From positions 1-64,000 of the forward strand of contig FWCC01000116.1 in assembly GCA_900169235.1 (NCBI GenBank): 64,000 nt of DNA, given 5' to 3'. Below, piece by piece: positions 1 to 11,309 of this stretch (within the stretch, counting starts at the first letter, position 1; each line of letters opens with the position of its first letter). The notes under the pieces are model-generated. The model was not told the origin of the DNA and did no database searches. It saw only the letters and a list, made by a program, of their open reading frames with translations. The stretch comes from Zarea fungicola (taxonomy: Eukaryota; Ascomycota; Sordariomycetes; Hypocreales; Cordycipitaceae). A program made the position numbers and the translations under genes.

Positions 1-440
1 GTGGGGGCGTGGCACAAGTAGTGAACTTGAGCCTCCTCATGTCACTTTTACTATCAACGATTGACCCAAATTCAATGACAAAAGTAATTTGAAAATGATG
101 ACAGATTTGGTCGCGGGAGCCCGTCTTTATGCATCCCTCACACTGAAACAGGAAAAGCTAAGTAGGGAAATGAGTAAGTAACCATACGGAAAACTACGAG
201 TGGGCTTAAGGATTACCGAGCATGCTGCGTTCAGAAAATGCCGAAAATGAATTATCGAATTGACCTGGTAGAGCATCAAAGTTGTCCTATTAGTGGCACA
301 TCTGGACTACAAATACCAGACTAGAACGGCGAGGTGACGTTTTTTTCTTTCGTCTACGGCAGCATCCTTTAACAGACTACGTTAACATTCCATTCAACCC
401 GGCCGCTTCTTCTGCCTGACTTGTGAACTAGACTGAAGCC
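1..440. other. Intergenic, left edge
   Basis: No coding exon is recognisable. The last 150 bases before the methyltransferase start are pyrimidine-rich in places and are its likely promoter and leader; I see no clear TATA box. Confidence 0.5.
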
Positions 441-1199
441 ATGAATAGCCCCAAGCTCGTCAAATTCGGAGCGACTCAATATTACTGCTACAGTCCGAAA
501 GAAGCGTACTGCATCCACAGGGAGATATTCGAGAATGGATGGTACGACATCACCAGCCTGCCTGTGAACCCCTTCGTCATTGATGCAGGAGCCAATGTCG
601 GTCTATTCTCGGTCTTTGTCAAGCAGAGGTATCCGTTGGCAAGAATCATGGCCTTTGAGCCCGCTCCGCTGTCCTTCGACGCTCTTTCCCGCAACGCGAA
701 ATCCGAACAGTTACAAGACGTTCAAATCTTCAATGTCTGCCTATCGTCCGAAGACAGCATTGCGACTCTCACATATCTGCCTAATCCACTTGTCAACTCC
801 ACACTGCCGCCTAAAGAACAGCAGAAATTCTACGAGGAGTCAATTACGAAACACGGCACGGGAACCTCGGACAGCCCCTTTGTCACCCCGTACGAAGTTG
901 ACATCCAGCTACGGCGTCTATCCAGTTTTCTAGACCGCCAGGAAGGTTTGAATGCGATCGATCTGCTAAAGGTTAGCGTTGAGGGCGTGGAACTGGATGT
1001 CTTGCGCGGTATAGATGACGTACATTGGCAGCTGGTCAGCAACGTCGTCGTCGAGATGTGGGAGGAATCTGGGGACCTCGGCACGATTGAGGATTTGCTG
1101 CAACGCAAGGGGTTTGCAATCAAGACAGAAGCCGCACCATGGGCCCCTAAACTTTACATGATCACTGCGAAGAGGAACGATGAAACGCAGACAGTCTAG
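441..1199 (+). CDS. FkbM-family SAM-dependent methyltransferase
   Basis: An intronless 252-residue protein. Residues 46-56 carry the SAM-binding glycine motif (VIDAGANVGLF), followed by the acidic ribose-binding position in AFEPAP near residue 73. The FkbM signature lies near residues 174-190 (DLLKVSVEGVELDVLRG). The family consensus there is D-LK-DVEG-E, so the usual Asp is Ser here. FkbM proteins O-methylate small molecules, sugars or peptides; the substrate cannot be read from the sequence. There is no signal peptide, so it should be cytosolic. The ATG at 441 gives a full-length domain. No biosynthetic core enzyme lies beside it; the nearest gene is a CFEM receptor 2.3 kb away. The family call is solid, the substrate unknown. 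Confidence 0.85.
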   Translation: MNSPKLVKFGATQYYCYSPKEAYCIHREIFENGWYDITSLPVNPFVIDAGANVGLFSVFVKQRYPLARIMAFEPAPLSFDALSRNAKSEQLQDVQIFNVCLSSEDSIATLTYLPNPLVNSTLPPKEQQKFYEESITKHGTGTSDSPFVTPYEVDIQLRRLSSFLDRQEGLNAIDLLKVSVEGVELDVLRGIDDVHWQLVSNVVVEMWEESGDLGTIEDLLQRKGFAIKTEAAPWAPKLYMITAKRNDETQTV

Positions 1200-3534
1200 T
1201 CATTGACAACGTGCAACTCAACAGTTGGAAGATGTAGATTGTCCATACGCAGAGGCGCCCTAACGTGCAAAATGTTTCAAGTTTAATCAGGCCAACAAAC
1301 TAAAACACTCAGAATCCCCTCTACAAGTCATTTGCAGCGTCTTGTTTACCAGCTTTCCTGTAAACTCTCTGTACTGGCGCTCATACCCGCCGGCGGCTGG
1401 CTACGAAGAGACACTGCATGCTACGGTAATAAATGCACGAATAAGAGCGACCGCCTAATTGGTGGCAAAATATCTGTAGTTGGCTGGCGCCAAGCCAAGT
1501 ATCCCCTATCAAATCTTCTGAAGCGGGGATTGCTCCTAGATTCCTCCTCGCACTAGATCCAGAACAGAGCTATCCTACGTCTTCTGTCCTCTGGGCGTAG
1601 GTCTTGTAGTCCCCTAAACTCTACCACCAGGCAGTTGCCCGACACTACTGACATTCTTCTGGGGGAGTGGGTAAATTTGTCAGGGCATTCCGGGTGGTAG
1701 TGAGGCATGGCTCGGAGTATCCCACATCAGGATCAGAATGCCGATCAGGAGACTACAAGTCGGACTCGGAGTTACAGCCCTGAGTAGCACACCTTACACA
1801 TTTAAATATAAAGTGACCAGTAAATTCAAGCATACAAGTAACAGAGCAGTACGATGCGACGTAGCAGGCAGATTCATGTCTCCATTAGCGTCCTCGCCTC
1901 AGCAGCCTATTAATGGCCAGCCTCCTATATCTGCCCCTATTCTCGCAGAGCAGAATATGTTGTCTTGAATGGAATATTGCCACTTGGCGTCCCTGTGCAT
2001 TGGTTCATCTGTTGTCGGGAGTTTCCCATCCAGTACAGCGGAAGAGGAAGCGTTTGATGGTTTCAGCTCAAGCCCGCACACACCGTAGCTTGACGGTATT
2101 GCCGTACTGCGCTGGCCGGTTTTACTCACCGAAATGATGTTGTTAACGGCCATTAATAGAGAACTTGATAGTGCTGAGAAGAAGACTACATGGTAAAAAT
2201 CGGCCTTGGAGCCAGGAGAAGATCCAATCATGGAACAGAACACCGAAATTTTATTTACCAGTCAAAATAGAGCATCGAGGGAGCAAAATTTTATCTGACC
2301 CTCAAATATTAGGAAAAAGGTTTTGTCCATCAATCCATAGGAATTTATGCTGCCCTTTTAATGAGTCGAGTGACAACTTACACTTGACGCATCATGATCG
2401 GCCGGCCAACCCGAGCCGCGTCGGATCACCCGACAGTCGTCCATGCGATCAATCGCCTCTAGGCAAATTGTGCATAGTCTACGCTTTGCCCCCGGCATGG
2501 CCTCGTCTCAAAAAAGTGCCCAGATAAAACTTGTGGCGTGTGATATCTTCTACCTCATCAGGCTATTGCCAAATCATTCGCTCGTCGACGGCCCATTGTA
2601 TCCGGCCTTTGTGTCCTATGCTTTTGCTGGTTAGAATCCCCGTGCCCTAGACACCTCCACGTCGATGCACCTCAGTAAAGCGTCCGTGCATATCTTTTAC
2701 GCCATAGCCTCCATACACATCCGTTCTCCTTCTCAACAAGGTTGGGAAATGTGGACACGCCGTTGAATTAAAAGTCCGCCCCACACACTCGATCAAGCCC
2801 CTTTAGCTGTTGCGTGAATGTTGGTGCTGTGAAATGGTATTTGGCTTCGAGTCAGGTCTTGTGCCTCTCTACTTTTCGCCAGATGAACAACGCCTCCGCC
2901 GTTTCAACTTCACAGCTCAGACAAAAGAAGGGGGAGGCAAATAAATAGTCAGTACAGCATTCCATCTCCTGCATAACCCATCTTTCGACATCCAAGGACC
3001 ATTCTGCCAAAGGTAGGCGCGCCACTAAGAATAGGTCAAAGACGGTTTAAACGGGCCCGCGGGAGGCTCGAAATTTTTACCAACACAATCGAGCAATGCA
3101 ATGTATTTTTGAAAGTTGAAACGGTGTATAGTATTCGAGTGTATGTCTTAATTGACCATCTTGCATCCTGCACGATTAAATTATAACTTGAGTTGTACTG
3201 ATGGAGGGATATTCCGTGCCGCCTTCGCCTGGTTGGTGGAGATTGTCACCCTACCTGGACAAAGGTGGCGCATACCATCGACGCCATGCGAGACGGCGCT
3301 GTAACAAGCTGAAAAGTTGAGAACGGTGGCAAACACGAGATTGACTTGTGGTGCATATAAGGAACAGCACGTGATACTCAACTTTCTTGTTCCTGAAGAA
3401 GACTACAAAGATGCTGGCCTGACCGTCGTTTCTAACAGCCTTGTCGGGTAGAAAGACGATATAGCTTGTTCAAACAGTGGCCGTGAAAGTAAGAACTTTG
3501 TTTATGGTACTGCTTAACTTCCGCAATCCACAAA
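1200..3534. other. Gene-poor intergenic stretch
   Basis: Only short ORFs with no recognisable domain. A perfect 11-bp inverted repeat (TATTAATGGCC at 1908-1918 and its complement at 2148-2158) brackets 229 bp; a 114-codon minus-strand ORF (1899-2243) covers the interval but resembles nothing I know. The segment before 3535 is the likely promoter of the receptor gene. Confidence 0.4.
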
Positions 3535-5090
3535 ATGCGCTTCTGGCTCGTGGCTCATTTGTTGGCTCTGCCACTGTCATTCTGCTCCGCAACAAAGCGC
3601 GAGCCTAGTCCGCCGTCGACAACGCCGGAACCCGTCCTAGGACACCTTCCGGACTGCGGGGTGATTAAATCTTCTTGAAACACTTTGGTTCGAATTTAAT
3701 CTCTAACTGTGCGAAATAACAGGCGCGTTGTCTTCTTCAGGCGTTTGCCAACTCAACCTGTTCTATAACCGACGTCGATTGCATCTGCAACAGTGCCACT
3801 ATTGCATTGCAAGTCAATGCTTGCGTTCTAGGGTCCTGCACGGCTCAAGATGCACTATGTACGTGGAAACTACTCCAACTATTTCAGACTTAACTTAACC
3901 GGGCATCAAGCGACGAAAAACACCACCTCCACGTTCTGCCACGTACCTATTCGCAATAAAACAGCCGAATACATTACAATGTCCATTTCTCTAGGAGTTG
4001 TAACTGTAATTTGTGTCATTGCACGCCTTATCTTTAAGCAGTTTTGGAGCCATGGCGATGGCTTTGGGAGCGACGACAAAGTACTCTGCGCGGCTTTGAC
4101 ACTTCGCATTGCTGGCATAATACTCAACGTCCAAGGTCTAGCCGCCAACGGGATTGGAAAAGACATTTGGACTCTACCACCACATGAGGTAACATCCTTT
4201 GTGAGATACTTGTTCATCATGTTGGTGCTTTATCTAGCAGAGATTTCGCTCATGAAGCTGGTTCTAACCCTCTTTTTTTTGCGGCTCTTCACTGGTGACA
4301 TTATTCACCGACTGATCTGGGCAACAGTTATTGTAAATGTCCTTTTTGGAGTGGTTCTTTGTACAACGGCTATATTTCAATGCAGACCGGTCAGCTATTA
4401 TTGGACACAATACATGGAACAACACTCTCCCGGCGGCAGCTGCATCAACACCAACGCATTTGGCTGGTCAAGCGCGTCAATCAGCGTCGCAATTGATCTT
4501 TGGATGCTGGCCATCCCTCTAAGCCAGATTCGAAAGCTTCATCTCCACTGGAGTAAAAAGCTAGTGGCTTCTGTCATGTTCCTACTGGGATCTTTGTAAG
4601 TTTAACGAGGTCTACCGTGCAAAGGACATTTCTCTGACATTTTGGCAGCGTTACGATTGTCTCGATTTTACGACTTCGATTTCTCATTACTTGGGCATAC
4701 TCGGCAAACCCGACCTGGGACCTGTTTTCAGTTATTTATTGGTCCACCATCGAAGTCAACGTCGGACTCATCTGTGCCTGTCTTCCTACATTTCGACTGA
4801 TTGTGGCTCAAATATTTCCTCGGCTTTTTGGTCACTCGAACGCATCCACTGCTTCTGGCAGTCATAACAAGAGTCAACCTTCCAAACTTTCACGCCAGGT
4901 TACCAACACAGGACGTATTTCTCACAGCACCAGAAGGCCCACGTGTTCAGAGACATCTTGTGAGCTACTAGTATACAATCAAGTCAAAGGATCCAAGTTT
5001 GACTTTAACAGGCCCATGAATACTGTCGACGGGTCGACGTCTCAAACAGAACTAGTTGGTCATCGAGGCGAACTTCACAGCGATAAATAG
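3535..5090 (+). CDS. CFEM-domain seven-helix receptor (Pth11-like GPCR)
   Basis: Assembled from four exons: 3535-3660, 3723-3858, 3911-4595 and 4649-5090, giving 462 residues. A signal peptide starts MRFWLVAHLLALPLSFCSA. Exons 1-2 then encode a cysteine-rich CFEM domain (LPDCGARC, STCSITDVDCIC, NACVLGSC). Exons 3-4 hold about seven hydrophobic helices of the fungal Pth11/SAT4 type, with the usual NKT segment before helix 1 and the WSTIEVNVGLICACLPTFR signature at helix 7. A Ser/Thr-rich cytosolic tail of about 95 residues follows. All introns are GT..AG with CTAAC-like branch sites; the first donor (GTGATT) is weak. Proteins of this class sense host surfaces or environmental cues, and Pth11 of Magnaporthe signals through cAMP. 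The ligand is unknown. Confidence 0.85.
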
Positions 5091-6098
5091 AGTGCCCATA
5101 TAAGATCACTTTATAAGCTCAGCTCAATTGCCCTTAATGTTCTCTAGTAATTCTTAGGCGAATCTAGTGGCTTTTATCCATGGCATGGATATTATGCGTG
5201 GCCTGTCTCTGCCTGCCACAATAATTTCCAATCTTCCAAGGATTTGCCGTCATTGCTTATGGGCTTTGTATAGGAGCAGACATAATAATAGTCTGGATAA
5301 TAATAGTCCAGGTTTTCTTCTTTTACTATGATCATCTACGCAGCGACTAGCCCAGTTTGGCGCCATCCTTTTCAGTACCCTTGTTGCCATGCTGTGTTGG
5401 TCGGCGCTTCTAATGGCATGTATAATCTTGGCGGGGGCGCGGCAGACAGTTGTACCAGTACAAGCCTGTATTAAGAATAAGCATGAACCAGATCGAACGC
5501 AGTAACAAGCCACGAAATTAATGGCGCCCTTCAAATTACATGCTGGAGTGGATATCAGAATGCTGACGATCCACAGGGCGAAGCTTGACAGGCTGCAGAA
5601 AAACACGCAACTAGTGCAACTCTTGCGATCTTGAACCAATTGGACCCTGTCAATTAGTTCCTAGCATGGAATTTTATAATGTAAATATAGACGCGGAGCC
5701 TCCCGCTTATGGCTGCTATGCGTGCGGTCGTAAGAGTTGTCGCGACTTTACCTTGATAGCCAATGCCAGATATATGTGGCCGCGCCGTACAAAGTGCAGG
5801 CTAATAATCATGCGCATTCGACACTGCCGGCGGCCTAAACGCCGTATTGTAAGATGGTAGTTATCGCCATGTGTGCAATTGAGATGGCTGTGAGGTATCG
5901 TACATCGGAATAAAGAGGCATCTCGTTTTGCTATTTCCGGTCAGATTTCTGTTTCGGCCTGGAGCCTACTGCGAATCTGGTTGGCTCACATATCCAGGAA
6001 AATAGCCTGCAGTCAAAATATATTAGCAATATTTTACAATCATTTCATAAGCGAGTCAATTATGCGGATTAGTATTGAGGGCATGTTACGTTCAAGCT
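5091..6098. other. Intergenic
   Basis: A 129-codon minus-strand ORF (5250-5639) has no recognisable motif and no splice partners. I see no gene here. Confidence 0.4.
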
Positions 6099-6415
6099 TC
6101 ATAGCCTAGCTCGGTGGTTGTAGGCAAGAAGATGGGCCAGTTTTTGAGACCAGAACTCAAATAGTGGTGCATTCCGCTCTCGGGTTCCCGCCACGGTGAA
6201 AAAGTAAATTTGGCCGCTCTAATACTGTTTGGCTGCCCAAAATGGCATTTCTAGGGTACAGTTTGCGCGATATACGGCAGTTCAAAGTTGGTCGATATTG
6301 AAGTTGCCATTGGAGCCTACAATACCACAGAAAGGAATACCATCGAAGCCGGTCAAGTCCACTGGAGGAGGAGTAAGCAATCTGACGGCAGCAATTAAAA
6401 ATAGGCAAGCCAGAA
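6099..6415 (-). pseudogene. Decayed small secreted-protein gene (candidate)
   Basis: One minus-strand frame reads as protein from about 6415 to a terminal TGA at 6099-6101, but is broken by in-frame stops at 6282-6284 (TGA) and 6219-6221 (TAG). It begins with a signal-like hydrophobic run (LACLFLIAAV), then a stretch containing VDLTGFDGIPFCG, and after the second stop FFTVAGTRERN. No ATG is left in frame; another TAG lies just upstream, though that TTAG could also be a splice acceptor. CGA-to-TGA and CAG-to-TAG changes are what repeat-induced or spontaneous C-to-T mutation gives. I do not recognise the family. It could be a chance frame. Confidence 0.25.
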
Positions 6416-7216
6416 ACTAAGATGCGGCGCAACAACTGCAAACTGTCCTATATTCTGTGTGGTTGCTCATTGAAGGCAACCGACTATTAGCCGTGTGAAC
6501 AAATGTCACTATCCTGGGAGAGAAACTATCTGAATGCTAAAATTAGATGCTTATACTTGCGCTGATCTGAAACCATTGTCATGCAAGTCATAGCTTGGCA
6601 ATGATGGAGAACGTGGTCCATACTACTGAGCCACCCGGATTTTAAACAGTCTCGGCTTTTAAATTGCCTCAGCTTTAAAATTATCCTTTATTTAGTTTCT
6701 CAGCCCTAAACAATTACAAGGCTAATAAGATCCACCTAAGCTCTGACTGCTCCTGTCGTGTCCTTCTCCGCTACCCACAGTTGTCTCCTCATCCATGCCA
6801 GATACCCCGAGCTTCGGCAACTTCGGTAGCCCGCTTCGTCTAAGCAGCGCTGAACATAAGGTGCAAGGAAGGTAAAATTAGACTTATGGCTAAAATAGAG
6901 CTTATTTCTTCACAATCATGGCATACGAAAATAGTAGCAACCAAATTCGTTCCAATTCAGTGTTTCTAATTCAGAAACTACCTGCTTACCGTTCATAGTA
7001 TGTTGACCATTACATGCCGCGGCAGCGTGAGCAATATCACAGCCAAGAATCAATTCTGAAGTATAAATTGCTTGTCATTCCACCTTTGCTAAACTGAATT
7101 TCTTTCTTCTGTATCAAACAATCACACTCAACCAACATACTCTTCTATCAACCATCTTCTCAATTCACACAACACTTGAACAATTTCAAGCAAACAACTT
7201 TTACTTCTTCTTCAAA
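6416..7216. other. Intergenic; promoter of the glycine-rich gene
   Basis: AT-rich and without coding signal. The last 150 bases hold a TATA box and an A/C/T-rich leader typical of a well-expressed fungal gene. Confidence 0.5.
7062..7068 (+). promoter_or_regulatory. TATA box of the glycine-rich secreted gene
   Basis: TATAAAT, 155 bp before the ATG at 7217, followed by a purine-poor leader. Confidence 0.5.
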
Positions 7217-7837
7217 ATGAAATTCAACGCTAGCACTCTCGTCTGCTCCCTTCTCCTTCTTGGAGCTTCTGCCCTCCCCGTCGAGGAAGCCAACACCAAT
7301 GACCTCAATGTCTTTCTCAAAGGTGGCAAGGGCGGCCGACCCGGCGGCGGCTCTACTGGAGGTCCTTCCAAGGGTGGCAACTCCGGCGGCTCTGGTGGTA
7401 GCTCTGGTGGCTCTGGCCGCCCTACTGTCAAGCCCGGCAACGGTGGCAAGCTCGGCAACGTCAGCACCGGCTTCGGAAAGGGTGGCAACGGACAGGTTAC
7501 CGGTGTGGGCAAGTCCAGCTCCAAGATTGAAGGTGTTGACTTGTTCATCAACGGCATCAGCACGGCCTTGGATATCGTCAACTTGGGCATCACGGCCGCG
7601 CAGCTCCAGCAGAGCGGCGAGCTCCGCAGCTGCATCGCCAACATGCCTGCCTGCTGCCGCGAGATCCAGGCCGGTGTGGTCGATCCCAACTTCTTCTTCT
7701 GCAAGCAGGCGGGCGTGGGCAAGGTTCTCGCGGGCAGAGTCGGCGGCTGCGCCTTCACCGGCTCCGCTGACGAAGCGTATGTGACTCAGGGAGCGACTGC
7801 CTGCGCCGCTGCTTTCCCCTTGGGATCTTCTTCCTAA
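7217..7837 (+). CDS. Glycine-rich secreted cysteine protein, unknown family
   Basis: A single-exon protein of 206 residues. A clear signal peptide ends near residue 20 (MKFNASTLVCSLLLLGASAL|PVEE). Residues 35-95 are a low-complexity Gly/Ser/Lys segment (GGKGGRPGGG, then repeated SGGS units). The C-terminal half is an ordered-looking domain of about 100 residues with six cysteines in the order C, C-C doublet, C, C, C (RSC, PACC, FCK, GGC, ACA). A hydrophobin has eight cysteines with two doublets, so it is not one. The TATA box and leader suggest strong expression. It is probably a secreted wall-associated or effector-like protein; the function is not known. In-frame shadows on the other strand arise from its GC-rich repeats. 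Confidence 0.8.
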   Translation: MKFNASTLVCSLLLLGASALPVEEANTNDLNVFLKGGKGGRPGGGSTGGPSKGGNSGGSGGSSGGSGRPTVKPGNGGKLGNVSTGFGKGGNGQVTGVGKSSSKIEGVDLFINGISTALDIVNLGITAAQLQQSGELRSCIANMPACCREIQAGVVDPNFFFCKQAGVGKVLAGRVGGCAFTGSADEAYVTQGATACAAAFPLGSSS

Positions 7838-10172
7838 ATCCGGTAGGACATGGAAGGGACTTGGCCACTGAGATATTTCAGTGGGTGTTGTGACTGTTGA
7901 CTTGTTTGTCAAGCAACGTATCCATGGGAGCCCAACGCCTGCCCTGGATACAAGGAAAGTCAGGTCATGATGGTGACTCTAGATAGTTTTTTGTTTGCTG
8001 TTTGCTTTTGCTTTTGCTTTTTGTTTTCTTTTTATTTCCTGTGTGAGCGGGAGGAATTCCTCATTTAGCTGTACCTTCTTTTTGAATACATCATCAAGTT
8101 ATATTTTGCATACCTGCCAAGAGAGGCACCTCTCAGTCCTCATCCTTATGCTGTGATCGTAGCAACTGGGGGAAACGCGTTGTTAGAAATGCCAAGCAAG
8201 CTAGTTACTCTTCCTCTGATAGTATAATTGGATTGTGGCGGGACGGTGAATAAAGTCATTTTCAATACTTTGGATGCCAATTCTAAAGAATGATTAAGCT
8301 GGCGTCGCGAATAAATGACAGACGGCAGTATAATGGCTCACGGCCCAAAAATGGCGCGAAATAATGCGCCTGGGGTGTTACCCTATACCTTTAGCAAACT
8401 TGTAACGAAGGTACAGTTATAAGCAGTAGTTGTCTGTCTAATTGATGCTCGAATAGTATCAATGCAAATCTTTTGCTAGTTGGTGTAGCAGTTATAGACG
8501 GTTGTTACAAAACTCTATATTTTCTAATCAATGGACAGGGTTTTCAAGCATTATAAGGAATCGTCAATACTGTTGGCCAGAGCGCTTAGTTCCCCACTCA
8601 AAAGCTGCCAATTGAGAGTAGTTTTGTGCATTTTCTTCCTCCTCGTTATATCTCTCCAGGGATCTAAAGGCTAGCTTAGATGCCAGTTACTTCATCAGAT
8701 AGAGTTTCTTGTTGAAAATTTATTGTGCTGTGGGTTATCTGGATGCTGAGAATGTATTCTATGTACTACCAACATGTTTTCTACTGGACAGGAAAATCAG
8801 TTTTTTCTCCTCAAAATAGCCATGAGAACTCCAGCCTGGTCGTCCTTCTAGCCACCTAGCTTTATTGAATTTATAGCAAGGGAGAGGCTTCCTCCGAAAG
8901 ACGATTGTTCGCTTCGGCCGTGGACGGTGGAGGCAGTGCTCATGGCAGTGTCCACCCGCGCCACTAGAAGAACTGTCAAATTCCAAGCTGAAAATTGAAC
9001 AGGGGGTGTAGCTGCAAGGGGGCGATAATCTACACCGTTGCTCTAGAAAAGACATTGTCCTCGTGAGTTCATCTTGGCAAGTCATGTACGATTGCATACT
9101 CTGTAAAGACAGTCCGTGGATAACTTCATCCAGGTGTACAGGCAGATGCCGTTCAGGGGCTATCCCTACGCCACATTCAAGGCTTCTCTGAGCCTCCAAC
9201 TAGTAACCAGCTACTCAATTGGCTCATGGCAAATGCCGCCGTTGTTAATCGGTTGTCTCACGCTATTTCAGCCCAGCACTACCCATGGCGGGCGCTCAGA
9301 CGCAATCTCAGCCGCAACTAGCCTACCAGTACAGCGAATATCGAGTCGTTCAATTAATAAAGCCCCTGTAAAAATCAAGGAAGAATCAAGATGCCTGGCC
9401 AAGCCCGTCTCGCCACCCATCTTGGCGATGGAGAAAGGAAACGAGCTAGGGGAAAGGCTCGCAAATGTCAAGAATGGAGCCAATACAGAACTAACCCAAC
9501 TAACCCAACTAACCCAACTAAACGTAATAAACTCTCCACCTCCAGACATCGCCGATAGGCCCGTAGCTTTCCACGGTATGCGAACCAGAAGGCTCTCCAC
9601 TGGAAAATGGTTCGCAGATGGTCTTGCTCATGCAGCCAAGCCGCCTACAGAGCCCTGTTTTGCGACTCCCGAGTCTGGACAAAGGACGCGTACGCACGGC
9701 GTAGCAGCTGAGTGAACCTGGCGGCTGTGCTAGGGCTGATGAGGGCGACAGGGTGAAAAGCTAGCTATTTTTATGGTTAGATCCGCCTTCTGCGCATTGT
9801 TTCGGTCAACGCCTTGCTTCATTTGGCCGTCGCGTGGGCGCAAGAAATCTCAAATGAGTCGTCGTCAATCTCCACCACCCCAGAACTGACGGTCCAGTCC
9901 AGACCCCGAGCCTGACTGGGCTGGCCCGAGTAGGTGTGGACGGAGTTGAATAAAAAATGATGAGAAATTAATTTCAGCAAGGTATTCTCCGGGCACTAGT
10001 TCAGTTTGGAGTTGTCAATAAATAACCCAGACACACCCCCAGCTCAGCTCGTGCGCCCAGCTCTTGTTCTCCTTTTGATTCATTTAAGCAAAACTCCTCA
10101 CTACACTCGTTTTTATCTTGTTCTTGTAATAAAGTCTTGTTTGTCAAAAAAAACATTCGCTACTTTTTGAAA
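7838..10172. other. Long intergenic stretch
   Basis: After a T-rich 3' region the sequence is AT-rich without recognisable genes. Two overlapping ORFs (9116-9715 plus strand, 8759-9199 minus strand) have no domain or signal peptide I can name. A 9-bp tandem repeat sits at 9491-9521. The last 150 bases are a leader-like A/C/T-rich run before the GPI-protein gene. Confidence 0.4.
9491..9521. repeat. 9-bp tandem repeat (CTAACCCAA)
   Basis: Three full copies and a partial fourth. It looks telomere-like at a glance, but the period is 9, not 6. Confidence 0.8.
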
Positions 10173-11123
10173 ATGAAGTTCTCCGTTGCCGCCGCCACAA
10201 CCGTTGCCTTGGCTACTGGCGTCGTCGCCAAGCCGGTCATCACCAACAGCGCCTCGATCAACCCCCAGGAAGGCAAGCCCTTCACGCTGAGCTTGAGCGG
10301 CTGCTCGTCCGGCTGCACCGTGTACCTCGAGCACGGCGCCGACAAGAACTCGCAGGTTCCCGTCAAGGTCCTCGATTGTACGTTGATATCCCGGGTTGCG
10401 ACTGGCACCATCCCCTTATTGTCCAGAAGCTTTCAACGCTTGCAAGCGTCGCGTGGCACACATTGTTGAAATGTAGTTTCTTGGCGGATAAAACCAAGAC
10501 CAGAAAGCAAGACAGAGTAAACAGAAGGAACATTGATTGACTAACTTGTACCCTTTTGCAGCCTCCGCCACCAGCTCGGTCACCATCACCCTCTCCAACA
10601 TTGGCTCCGGCACCTACAGCATCCGCGTCCAGGACAACTCGGCCGCCGACAAGGACGACAACTCCAACAACGACTACACGGGCCTGTTTTCCTACACCGG
10701 CACCGGCCCTACCTCGTTTCCCCCTCTGTCCGGTGGCGCCTCGTCTACCGGCTCCAGCAGCGCCTCCTCCACCGGCTCGGCCTCGTCTTCGGCCTCGTCG
10801 TCTTCTTCGGGCTCGTCCTCTGCCTCGTCCTCGTCGGCCTCCAAGACGTCTTCTTCCGCCTCCTCGGCTTCGTCGACTTCTGGATCGACCACCTCGGCTC
10901 CTACGTCCAGCGCTGCCTCTTCCACCTCTGCTTCCAGTAAGTTGAAGAAAAATAAAAATGTCTCGCATTATTAAAAGTCAATCGCTAACGTTTTCTCTCA
11001 TCAGAGACCTCTTCCACCACCGCCTCCAAGCCTGCCGCCACCACTCCCCCCAGCGCTGGCTCCCTCGTCAGCTTCTCTCCCGTTGGTCTGATTGGCGCTG
11101 CCGTTGCTGCTCTTTTCCTCTAA
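10173..11123 (+). CDS. Serine-rich GPI-anchored cell-wall protein (Kre9/KNH domain)
   Basis: Three exons, 10173-10377, 10562-10936 and 11005-11123, give 232 residues. A signal peptide (MKFSVAAATTVALATGVVA|KP) is followed by a Kre9/Knh1-type beta-sandwich domain at about residues 20-120, from ITNSASINPQEGKPFTLSLS to TGLFSYTGTG, with the paired cysteines SGCSSGC. A Ser/Thr-rich stalk of about 70 residues follows, then a C-terminal hydrophobic tail (FSPVGLIGAAVAALFL) that serves as a GPI signal. The family sits at the outer membrane or wall and affects beta-1,6-glucan. The ATG at 10173 was chosen over an upstream in-frame codon because it starts the signal peptide. Its stop lies 186 bp from that of the convergent HET gene. 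Confidence 0.85.
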
Positions 11124-11309
11124 ATCCAGCGAGCATGCTGATTTCTTAACTTTTAATATCCAAATTGTGTTTTGTTTCATTAAAAAGTCTTGGTCGAATT
11201 GTTTTTTATTAGGAGAGCGGCGAGGGGGAAACTCTGATTTATTACAATGACATATACTGTTGATGCCCCTACATAATTATTGTTTAATCTTTTTTTTTTG
11301 AAAAAAAAA

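Noticed and set aside
7160..7912. Minus-strand ORFs of 185-250 codons over the glycine-rich gene
   Set aside because: They are shadows of its biased codon use; only the plus frame has a signal peptide and promoter.
9491..9521. Telomere-like repeat suggesting a chromosome end or interstitial telomere
   Set aside because: The unit is 9 bp (CTAACCCAA), not the 6-bp fungal telomere repeat, and both flanks are ordinary sequence.
9116..9715. A 199-codon plus-strand ORF
   Set aside because: No recognisable motif; part of it is the 9-bp tandem repeat read as TQL units. Treated as chance.
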